5,226 nucleotides of DNA, from the NCBI GenBank assembly GCA_019312705.1, contig JAFDCW010000722.1, forward strand, positions 1-5,226, in the 5' to 3' direction. Each line of letters starts with the position of its first letter. Positions within the stretch are counted from its first letter, which is position 1. The position numbers were made by a program, and so were the translations under genes. This document shows, in pieces, positions 1 to 4,627 of this stretch. Below the pieces are notes generated by a model that was not told the origin of the DNA, did no database searches, and saw only the letters and a list, made by a program, of their open reading frames with translations. Source of the stretch: Deltaproteobacteria bacterium. GTDB lineage: Bacteria; Myxococcota; Polyangia; Polyangiales; B10-G4.

Positions 1-759
1 TGCGTGACCCGCGAGCATGTCGAAGAGCTCGTAGTCGACGGGTGAGAACTTCTCCTTCTGCGGAAGCAGTCCGTGCACCGCGATCACGCCGATCACGTGG
101 TCCTTGATCTTCAAGGGGATGACCGCGAGCGGATGCAGGAAGTCCGAATCGGCGGTTTCGCCCTCGGCCCGGTAGTAGGCCCGTCCGCTCTTGGCGGTGC
201 CGCCGATGAGGCCGTCGCCGACCTTCGTGCGCGTGCTCGGCTGGCGCTCCATGCCCTCCGCGGCGATGACCGCCAGCTCGTCGGTCTTGCCGTCGATGAG
301 CATGATGCAGAACACCTCAGCCCCGATCAGATTGATCACGATCTCCATGACGATCGCGACGACCTCCTTGAAGTCGAGGGTGGAGTGCAACTGATACGAG
401 GCGACGTAGAGGTTCGCCAGGTTGTTGTTCTGCTCTTCGAGTTCGGCGTGGCGGCGTCTCAGCTCGGCCAGCTCGGACTCCACGCGTTCGGCGCGCTCGG
501 CGCCCGCTCCGGGAGCCGAGCCGGCGGCCTCCAAGGAGTGGACACGGGAGCGCGCCTCCGTCAGTTCGTTCTCGAGGGCCTCGATGCGCTGACGGGTCTC
601 TTCGGCAGCGGCGCCCTGTGGCGTGCCGAGAGAGGCGTGCGAGGTCGCGAGCGCCTTGCGAAGGCGTCCGTTCTCGGCCAGGAGTTTCTCGGCGAAGGCG
701 TGCGCCCGGGAGAGCATGTGCTCGATCGAACGCGCGCCGGGGCGGCTGTCGCTGGACAC
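1..759 (-). CDS. Coiled-coil / GAF domain protein, C-terminus beyond the left edge
   Basis: This open frame reads leftward from a GTG at 759 to the window edge without a stop, giving 253 residues. The GTG is preceded by a good ribosome site (GAGGGAG, six bases upstream); an ATG at 717 is possible but has no such site. Residues about 13-112 are rich in Glu, Arg, Ala and Leu with heptad-like spacing and probably form a coiled coil, broken by a Gly/Ala/Pro stretch near 79-88. From about residue 115 (NLYVASYQLHSTLDF) the sequence looks like a GAF domain, with core stretches EIVINLIGAEVF, GDGLIGGTA and VIGVIAVHG. GAF domains bind small ligands or serve as sensory and dimerisation modules. There is no signal peptide or membrane segment, so it is probably cytoplasmic. 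Similar coiled-coil/GAF proteins are common in myxobacteria-like genomes. Whether an output domain follows cannot be seen. GAF call fairly sure; ligand and role unknown. Confidence 0.85.
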   Translation of the reverse strand, partial: MSSDSRPGARSIEHMLSRAHAFAEKLLAENGRLRKALATSHASLGTPQGAAAEETRQRIEALENELTEARSRVHSLEAAGSAPGAGAERAERVESELAELRRRHAELEEQNNNLANLYVASYQLHSTLDFKEVVAIVMEIVINLIGAEVFCIMLIDGKTDELAVIAAEGMERQPSTRTKVGDGLIGGTAKSGRAYYRAEGETADSDFLHPLAVIPLKIKDHVIGVIAVHGLLPQKEKFSPVDYELFDMLAGHA

Positions 760-799
760 GGGGCTCTCCCTCGGCGGACGGGGCCGCCAAACACGCAGA

Positions 800-816
800 C
801 GTGCTTTTCTAGCACG
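800..816. repeat. Short inverted repeat over the putative -10 box
   Basis: CGTGCT (800-805) and AGCACG (811-816) are perfect reverse complements separated by five bases. The repeat overlaps the putative -10 and the start of the GAF-gene transcript, so it could be a repressor operator or a small 5'-end hairpin. It has no following T-run on either strand, so it does not look like an intrinsic terminator for sppA. Confidence 0.35.
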
Positions 817-834
817 CAGCCCTCAGGGGCGCAA
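806..834 (-). promoter_or_regulatory. Putative sigma70-like promoter of the GAF gene
   Basis: Read on the minus strand, TTGCGC (834-829) and TAGAAA (811-806) are 17 bases apart, which predicts a transcript start near 799 and a leader of about 40 bases. The -10 box matches four of six consensus positions, the -35 only the TTG. An inverted repeat, CGTGCT-(5)-AGCACG at 800-816, straddles the -10, and a short palindrome CCCTCAGGG lies in the spacer. The same TTGCGC plus TAGAA pair occurs before the DUF4845-like gene, which supports the call. It lies in the 113-base gap between sppA and the GAF gene, so that gene may be transcribed apart from sppA. Confidence 0.4.
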
Positions 835-872
835 CGACGCAGATCTCAGCGAGGCGCTTCCTGCCGGGTCTC

Positions 873-2309
873 TCACTTGATGTCCGCGTTCCAAGGCATC
901 AGCGCCAGCACGTGCTCGCGCTCGAGCAGGCGGGTCGCCGGAGCGGTCGTGCCCACGGCCAGCAGGGCCTCGGGCAGCTCCGCCTGGAGCTCGGAGGCCA
1001 GCGAATGGGCCAGGGCTTGCCGGACCTGGGCCCGCTCCCCGCCGAAGAACATTTCCGTCAGGCTCGGGGCGCGCGGGTAGGAGCGCAGGCGGACGCTCGC
1101 GCCGGCCTCGAGGCCGGAGAGCTCTCGGGCGGCGTTCAGCGCGACCTCGAAGCCGCCGAGCTCATCGACGAGTCCATGTTCGAGAGCCTGACGGCCGGTC
1201 CAGACGCGCCCGCGGGCGACCGCGTCGACCGCTTCGGGGGAGTCGAGGCCGCGCCCGGTCGCCACCTTCTCGAGGAAGAGAGCGTAGGTCTCGGCGAGCT
1301 GAGCCTTCAGGATGCTGCGCTCAGCGTCGGAGAAGGGCCGGCGCGTCGAGAAAAAGGAGGAATGCTCGCCCCGCTCGATCGTCTCGACCTCGTAGTCGAG
1401 CTTCCGGTGCATGCCGGCGAACACGTACTTGCCGCCGTAGATGCCGATGGAGCCGGTGATCGTCGAGGGCTGCGCGACGACGCGGTCGGCCCCCATCGCG
1501 ATCCAGTAGCCGCCGGAAGCCGCGACGTCCGCCATCGACACGATCACGGGGACGCCGGCCTCGCGTGCGCGCTCGACCTCGCGCCAGATGAGGTCCGAGG
1601 CCAGGGGGGAGCCCCCGGGGCTGTCGACGCGCAGGACGATGGCTTTCGCGCCGTCGTCCTCCCAGGCCTCCCGGATCGCGGCTCCGATCGTGTCGCTGCC
1701 CATGGTGCGGCCGCTGAACATGCCCTGGCTGGACCTGCCCGGGACGATCGTGCCGATGCAGTGCACGACCGCCACCAAGGGGCCGTCCTGGCTCGGCGCC
1801 CGCCGCAGGTAGGTTGCGAGCGAGAGGTCGCGCAGTCGGGCGACTCCCGCGAGGCTCGTGAGGGCGTCGTCGGCTTCGTCGGGGAAGGAGACGGCATCGA
1901 CGAGTCCGGCTGCGAGGGCGCCGGACGGCGTGTACGGCCCTCCGGAAATGAGCTCGGCAGCGCGCTCTTGCTCGAGGCCGCGGCTCTCGGCGATTCCGGT
2001 GACGAGCTCCTCGAAGAGGCCGTCGATGAGGGAGGTCATGGACTCGCGATGCGCGGCGGTCATGCCGCTGCGCACCATGACGTCCGCGGCGTTCTTGTAC
2101 TCGCCGATCTGCTCGAGATCGGCCTGGACGCCGGCCAGGGCCAGGGGCCCGCCGTAGAAACCCACGTCGGCGCTCAGTCCGTCGAGCCAGAGCGTGCCGG
2201 TTCGCACGATGCGCAGGTCCGAAGCGGCCGAGGCCAGGTAATAGCTCCGGTCGTCGGCGTATTCGAGCAAGACCTGGAGCGGCTTGCCGCTGCTGCGGAA
2301 GGCGAGCAC
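873..2309 (-). CDS. sppA: Signal peptide peptidase SppA (S49 family, 67K type), N-terminally damaged
   Basis: The 478-codon frame ends in TGA at 873-875. It contains both halves of a bacterial 67K-type SppA, a membrane-bound serine protease using a Ser/Lys dyad that degrades cleaved signal peptides. The first half has SGKP, YYLASAASD and GEYKNA, with the likely catalytic Lys at residue 72. The second half has VLRVDSPGGSPLASD and ADVAASGGYWIAMGAD, with the likely catalytic Ser at 265, then TGSIGI and GRVWTGRQAL. The Lys-Ser spacing of 193 is close to the 200 of E. coli SppA (K209, S409). The GTG at 2309 is only the first in-frame start and has no Shine-Dalgarno. It falls in the middle of a conserved stretch (AVLAFRSSGKP). 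The normal anchor is encoded just upstream in another frame, and the linking segment is absent. Either a pseudogene, a sequence/assembly error, or an unusual short form. Family certain; integrity doubtful. Confidence 0.85.
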   Translation of the reverse strand: MLAFRSSGKPLQVLLEYADDRSYYLASAASDLRIVRTGTLWLDGLSADVGFYGGPLALAGVQADLEQIGEYKNAADVMVRSGMTAAHRESMTSLIDGLFEELVTGIAESRGLEQERAAELISGGPYTPSGALAAGLVDAVSFPDEADDALTSLAGVARLRDLSLATYLRRAPSQDGPLVAVVHCIGTIVPGRSSQGMFSGRTMGSDTIGAAIREAWEDDGAKAIVLRVDSPGGSPLASDLIWREVERAREAGVPVIVSMADVAASGGYWIAMGADRVVAQPSTITGSIGIYGGKYVFAGMHRKLDYEVETIERGEHSSFFSTRRPFSDAERSILKAQLAETYALFLEKVATGRGLDSPEAVDAVARGRVWTGRQALEHGLVDELGGFEVALNAARELSGLEAGASVRLRSYPRAPSLTEMFFGGERAQVRQALAHSLASELQAELPEALLAVGTTAPATRLLEREHVLALMPWNADIK

Positions 2310-2406
2310 CGCCCAACCAGGCGAGGCCGACGAAGACGGCTCCGACGGCGAGCAGGAGGAAGAGGAGGACCAGGAAGGCCTTCGTGCTGGTCTTCAAGTG
2401 GGGCAC
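2310..2406 (-). other. Detached N-terminal signal anchor of sppA, out of frame with the body
   Basis: From a GTG at 2406 the minus strand encodes MPHLKTSTKAF, then a strongly hydrophobic stretch (FLVLLFLLLAVGAVFVGLAW) that is a typical SppA membrane anchor. It lies 19 bases after the nfu stop. Near 2310 this frame leaves the sppA sequence, and the protease body continues directly in another frame (the starts at 2406 and 2309 differ by 97 bases, not a multiple of three). Read on in its own frame, the anchor leads into an Arg/Pro-rich stretch without homology. Upstream of the GTG there is no clear Shine-Dalgarno (the sequence is pyrimidine-rich), so the start is assigned by the membrane segment. 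This is probably the true start of sppA, cut from the rest by a frame-changing deletion. Confidence 0.7.
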
Positions 2407-2425
2407 CCGGGCGGAGGGAGAGAGG

Positions 2426-2674
2426 TTAGACGCCCTCGACCGAGGTGATCTCGGGGACCGCTTCGACGATCGCCGCCTCGATGCCCGCCTTGAGCGTCAT
2501 CATGGACATCGGGCAGCCGCCGCAGGCTCCGACCATCTTCACCCGCGCGATGGGGGCGTCGACCTCGAGCAACTCGACGTCGCCGCCGTCGGCCTGCAGG
2601 GCCGGCCGGATGCGATCGAGGGCGTCTTCCACGCGCTGGCGGATGGTGGCGGATTCGGACTCGGGGCTGCTCAT
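2426..2674 (-). CDS. NifU-like C-terminal domain protein (Nfu-type Fe-S carrier)
   Basis: This 82-residue protein consists almost entirely of one NifU C-terminal (Nfu) domain. The domain begins around residue 10 (IRQRVEDALDRIRPALQADG), followed by GDVELLEVD, and ends with ITSVEGV before TAA. The signature is VGACGGCPMS, whose Cys51 and Cys54 form the CxxC that binds a [4Fe-4S] or [2Fe-2S] cluster at the interface of a dimer. Proteins of this kind take clusters from the assembly machinery and pass them to apo-proteins in the cytoplasm. The ATG at 2674 was chosen because the domain starts soon after it and GGAAG lies about eight bases upstream; the frame is open further, to 2731, but that extension is Pro/Arg-rich and lacks domain character. 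sppA follows after 19 bases, so the two are probably cotranscribed. No other Fe-S assembly gene is visible. Confidence 0.9.
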   Translation of the reverse strand: MSSPESESATIRQRVEDALDRIRPALQADGGDVELLEVDAPIARVKMVGACGGCPMSMMTLKAGIEAAIVEAVPEITSVEGV

Positions 2675-2796
2675 GAGGGTCTTCCAAGTGCGCCGCCCCG
2701 GAGCCCGGTCGGGCGGGGGCGGACCCGTCAATGATACGCAGGGCGGCAGCCCTGCGCCACGGCAGGCCGGGCCCGACGCGTCGGGCGTTCAGCCGG
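2675..2796. promoter_or_regulatory. Intergenic region upstream of nfu with a stem-loop and a long palindrome
   Basis: This part of the 213-base gap before nfu contains two strong dyads. An 8-bp perfect stem with a four-base loop lies at 2737-2756 (CGCAGGGC, loop GGCA, GCCCTGCG). A 16-bp perfect palindrome lies at 2771-2786 (GCCCGACGCGTCGGGC). On the minus strand, TATCAT (2736-2731) directly abuts the stem and resembles a -10 box about 60 bases before the nfu start, but no matching -35 is visible at the right distance. The dyads could end transcription from the upstream gene, although no T-run follows, or bind a regulator of nfu. The structures are certain; their function is a guess. Confidence 0.45.
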
Positions 2797-2887
2797 GCCG
2801 GGAGAGACGGTCGCCCCTCCGAGGCAGCCGGGGCCGCCGATGGCCCGCATGCCGGCGGAGGCGCGGAGGATCCGGATCGATCGATGC
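2797..2887 (-). repeat. Intergenic repeat, copy B, immediately after the DUF4845-like gene
   Basis: Read on the minus strand, this copy starts right after the TAG stop of the DUF4845-like gene. Its order is: ATCGATCGAT palindrome, CGGATCC, GCGCCTCC, CATGCGGGCCATCGGCG, a hairpin (GGCGGC, loop CCCG, GCTGCC, one G-U pair), TCGGAG, and CTCTCCCGG. Copy A after lepB (3441-3553) has the same blocks in the same order. By eye roughly four in five bases match over the first 50-55 positions, with a short gap; the second half is more diverged but keeps a hairpin and the same closing blocks. It is not a known element that I recognise. It could be a dispersed palindromic repeat or a shared 3' processing or termination element. 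Confidence 0.6.
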
Positions 2888-3271
2888 CTAGAGCTTCGTG
2901 CGGCTGCGCTCGACCTCGACGGCCTGGACCCAGTCGCCCCAGATCATCTTGAGCGTGACCTCGTAGGCGGTCTTGAACTCCCAGGTCATGCCCTTGAGCT
3001 CGAGATGGAGCTGGTCCTCGCGGAGGCCGATCTCCAATGAGTCCGCTTTCGCCAAGATCGCGAGGATCACGTCGTCTTGACCCTTCAGGTTCGCCGCGAG
3101 GGAGAGGAGCTCCTCCTCGACGTGGCCTTCGAACTCGGCCGTCTGGATCTTGAAGGGGATGAACTTGATCCCCACGTGGATCACGAGCGCCACGACGAGG
3201 ACCGCGATGATCGCTCCGACCTTGCCTTCGCCGTGCTGGGCACGTGGCCCTCTTCTTTTCACGTCCATCAT
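2888..3271 (-). CDS. Small single-pass membrane protein resembling DUF4845
   Basis: This 127-residue protein starts at a double ATG (3271 and 3268) with a strong Shine-Dalgarno, GGAGGAG, just upstream; the frame is open to 3511 but that part is intergenic repeat. A basic N-terminus (MMDVKRRGPR) leads into one membrane helix at about 18-37 (VGAIIAVLVVALVIHVGIKF). By the positive-inside rule the remaining 90 residues should face the periplasm. After the helix comes a helical stretch (QTAEFEGHVEEELLSLAANL), then an alternating, probably beta-rich half with ELKGMTWEF and TLKMIWGDW. Length, single helix, 'K-[IV]-P' after the helix and position beside lepB resemble the DUF4845 family, which sits between lepB and rnc in many proteobacteria. 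The function of that family is not established. It probably has its own promoter and is followed by repeat copy B. Real gene very likely; family moderately sure. Confidence 0.85.
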   Translation of the reverse strand: MMDVKRRGPRAQHGEGKVGAIIAVLVVALVIHVGIKFIPFKIQTAEFEGHVEEELLSLAANLKGQDDVILAILAKADSLEIGLREDQLHLELKGMTWEFKTAYEVTLKMIWGDWVQAVEVERSRTKL

Positions 3272-3308
3272 CGGGATCTCCTCCGCCGCCGATGCCCCGG
3301 GGAAGAGA

Positions 3309-3338
3309 ATTCTATCTGCTGGGAGTCGCGTGGCGCAA
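3309..3338 (-). promoter_or_regulatory. Putative sigma70-like promoter of the DUF4845-like gene
   Basis: On the minus strand, TTGCGC (3338-3333) and TAGAAT (3314-3309) are 18 bases apart. The -10 box matches five of six consensus positions. The predicted transcript would start near 3302, about 30 bases before the start codon, with the GGAGGAG ribosome site in between. The same -35 hexamer and a near-identical -10 precede the GAF gene. This suggests that the DUF4845-like gene can be transcribed independently of lepB. Confidence 0.5.
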
Positions 3339-3363
3339 GGGCGCTGAGTCGTTTCGCTACACA

Positions 3364-3383
3364 CGAAGGGAGGCGAAGGGAGG
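3364..3383. repeat. Two tandem copies of a 10-bp unit
   Basis: CGAAGGGAGG occurs twice in direct succession in the gap between lepB and the DUF4845-like gene. It lies upstream of the putative promoter at 3309-3338. Two copies are too few to argue strongly for function. Confidence 0.5.
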
Positions 3384-3440
3384 CATGGCCTCGGAATCGT
3401 CGGAAGCGGCCGCGGAGAGAGCACCCTCGGGCGCGGGACC

Positions 3441-3553
3441 ACCCGGGAGAGGCGCTCCGAAGGCGGCGACACCCGCCCGCGGCGCTGCTCGCGAGCGCCG
3501 TTGGCCCGCATGGGCGGTGGAGGAGGCGCCGGGGATCCAGACCGATCGGTGGC
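3441..3553 (-). repeat. Intergenic repeat, copy A, immediately after lepB
   Basis: Read on the minus strand from the lepB stop codon, this copy has an ACCGATCGGT palindrome, TGGATCC, GGCGCCTCC, CATGCGGGCCAACGGCG, a 7-bp hairpin (CGGCGCT, loop of seven, AGCGCCG at 3500-3480), TTCGGAG, and CTCTCCCGG. The blocks match those of copy B (2797-2887) in order and orientation. Copy A is longer by about 20 bases, mostly in and after the hairpin. The hairpin arms differ in sequence between copies while staying paired. An ATG inside it opens a frame running into the DUF4845-like gene, but that is likely incidental. The remaining gap to that gene holds the tandem 10-mer and a promoter. Confidence 0.6.
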
Positions 3554-4351
3554 TCAGCGAATCGGCTGGAAGCTGCGACTCCAGCGGGTCTTCGTGAGGA
3601 AGCCCAGGGCGATCTTGCCGTAGTACTTCACGCGACCGACGACACCCGGCGGGGGCTCCGGCTCGTCACCGTCGTAGCTCCAGTAGATGAACCAGGCGCG
3701 GCCACGGATCCGTTCGCCCTTCACGGCGTAGGACTCGCCCCAGGCCCGGCTGTCGAGGGAGTCGTTCCGGTTGTCGCCCATCATGAAGAACTCGTCGTCG
3801 CCGAGCACGAAGCTCCGGCTCGACCACCGGGCACTCTCCCGGTCGGCGATGGGCCGGCCGGTCGAGTTCACGGTCCATTCGGCGCCTTCCTCGGGGCTCG
3901 GCTCGGCCCCGACCTCGGTGCGGAAATTCTCGGAGAGGGCCACTCCGTCGATGAAGACGCGGACGCCGTTTCGCCGGCGGTCCCGGGTGACCGTGACCGT
4001 CTCTCCGGGCAGGCCGATGACGCGCTTGATGTAGTCGGTCTGCGGAGCGTGCGGGGGCCGGAAGATGATGACGTCGCCGCGCTGAACGCGCTGAGTGGGC
4101 AGGAACCACGGCCCGTCGGCGTCGGTGCCCGCGCCGTAGGCCACCTTGTTCACCACGAGGTGGTCGCCGACGAGCAGGTTCTCTTCCATCGACCCCGAGG
4201 GGATCTTGTAGGGCTGGGCGATGAAGCCGCGGACGAAGAGGGCGAACAGCACCGCGACGAGGATGGACTCGAGGTTCTCGCGCATCGCCCCCTTTGCTGC
4301 CGCGGCGACGTCCTCGGGTTCGGGCTTCTTTTTCTTGCTTGGGCTGCTCAT
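3554..4351 (-). CDS. lepB: Signal peptidase I
   Basis: This 265-residue protein is a type I signal peptidase, which removes signal peptides from exported proteins at the outer face of the inner membrane. The N-terminus is charged (SKKKKPEPED), followed by one membrane segment at about 26-44 (LESILVAVLFALFVRGFIA). The conserved boxes follow in order: QPYKIPSGSM with nucleophile Ser54, GDHLVVNKVAYG, RGDVIIFRPP, DYIKRVIGLPGE with general base Lys109, and FFMMGDNRNDSLDSR at 188-202. Between them lies an insert of about 60 residues. It ends FQPIR before TGA. The ATG at 4351 was chosen because the family-like sequence begins there; ATG 4366 would add five residues, and neither has a strong ribosome site. 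A single helix rather than the two of E. coli LepB is normal in many bacteria. Divergent from sucC; followed by repeat copy A. Confidence 0.95.
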   Translation of the reverse strand: MSSPSKKKKPEPEDVAAAAKGAMRENLESILVAVLFALFVRGFIAQPYKIPSGSMEENLLVGDHLVVNKVAYGAGTDADGPWFLPTQRVQRGDVIIFRPPHAPQTDYIKRVIGLPGETVTVTRDRRRNGVRVFIDGVALSENFRTEVGAEPSPEEGAEWTVNSTGRPIADRESARWSSRSFVLGDDEFFMMGDNRNDSLDSRAWGESYAVKGERIRGRAWFIYWSYDGDEPEPPPGVVGRVKYYGKIALGFLTKTRWSRSFQPIR

Positions 4352-4427
4352 GGAGTGGCCCAGCATGCACGCCGTGAGGGCCTCGTTCCAGGGGGCGGGT
4401 GTTGCCTTTGACCCCGCCGCCGGTTGA

Positions 4428-4452
4428 CCTGGAGCGCGTTGACGCTCCCAGG
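4428..4452. repeat. Imperfect palindrome overlapping the sucC -35 box
   Basis: CCTGGAGCG (4428-4436) and CGCTCCCAGG (4443-4452) are reverse complements apart from one bulged C, with a six-base centre (CGTTGA). The palindrome overlaps the putative sucC -35 hexamer at 4439-4444. A direct repeat GTTGAC (4423-4428 and 4438-4443), 15 bases apart, is interleaved with it. A regulator bound here could block RNA polymerase at sucC, but the protein is not identifiable from the sequence. Confidence 0.35.
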
Positions 4453-4467
4453 GCCCGCTGGTAGATT
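4439..4467 (+). promoter_or_regulatory. Putative sigma70-like promoter of sucC
   Basis: TTGACG (4439-4444) and TAGATT (4462-4467) are 17 bases apart. The -35 matches five of six and the -10 four of six consensus positions, the best promoter-like pair in the window. The transcript would start near 4474, giving an unusually long leader of about 150 bases before the GTG at 4624. It lies in the divergent lepB/sucC gap (4352-4623); I see no convincing promoter for lepB on the other strand. Confidence 0.6.
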
Positions 4468-4528
4468 CACGGCCATTCATGGTCAGTTTGAACGGCTGTC
4501 CGTCCAGGCACGGCTCGGCTCCCGGAAG

Positions 4529-4558
4529 GGCCCCTCGCTGGGGTCGCGGGGAGGGGCC
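4529..4558 (+). promoter_or_regulatory. Stable hairpin in the sucC leader
   Basis: GGCCCCTC (4529-4536) pairs perfectly with GAGGGGCC (4551-4558) around a 14-base loop in the putative leader of sucC. The right arm contains the GGAGG-type ribosome site of a 21-codon ORF that starts at 4562, so folding would hide that site. No T-run follows, so it is not a classical terminator. I do not recognise a described riboswitch or sucA/sucC leader motif. Confidence 0.45.
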
Positions 4559-4561
4559 GGA

Positions 4562-4627
4562 ATGCGGTCTCTTGGGCCATCGCGGCGGGTCGTCCGCTCC
4601 GGGCCCAGGCACGGGAGTGTTGCGTGA
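4562..4627 (+). CDS. Possible 21-residue leader ORF coupled to sucC
   Basis: ATG 4562 is preceded by GGAGG with seven bases between, a stronger ribosome site than most in this window. The ORF encodes 21 residues (MRSLGPSRRVV, then RSGPRHGSVA), rich in Arg, and ends in a TGA at 4625-4627 that overlaps the sucC GTG (4624-4626) as GTGA. That overlap is the usual geometry of translational coupling. sucC also has its own site (GGGAG, 4613-4617), so coupling would not be obligatory. Short open frames are common in GC-rich DNA, so this is a candidate only. Confidence 0.25.
   Translation: MRSLGPSRRVVRSGPRHGSVA

Noticed and set aside
800..816. Intrinsic terminator after sppA
   Set aside because: The stem is only six pairs and no T-run follows on the minus strand; its overlap with a -10 box fits an operator better.
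912..2429. A 505-codon open frame on the plus strand opposite sppA
   Set aside because: It is antisense to clear S49 protease sequence, is Gly/Arg/Ala-rich without recognisable motifs, and is expected from GC-rich third positions.
3272..3511. Longer N-terminus for the DUF4845-like protein, starting in repeat copy A
   Set aside because: The extension is Arg/Pro-rich, crosses a putative promoter and the repeat, and the ATG at 3271 has a much better ribosome site.
2797..3553. The two post-gene repeats as integron attC sites
   Set aside because: They sit after stop codons and contain dyads, but I see no paired GTTRRRY/RYYYAAC core sites, and the genes are housekeeping genes rather than cassettes.
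3077..4411. A 444-codon plus-strand frame opposite lepB and the DUF4845-like gene
   Set aside because: It spans two real genes and their intergenic repeat on the other strand and has no domain character.
4559..4610. A third copy of the intergenic repeat in the sucC leader (GGAATGCGG ... GGGCCATCG)
   Set aside because: Only two short blocks match, with different spacing and none of the palindrome, GGATCC or closing blocks; chance similarity in GC-rich DNA is likely.
4352..4612. Longer N-terminus for LepB, starting at 4612
   Set aside because: The extra 87 residues lack membrane or family character and overlap the sucC promoter and leader; no ribosome site supports it.
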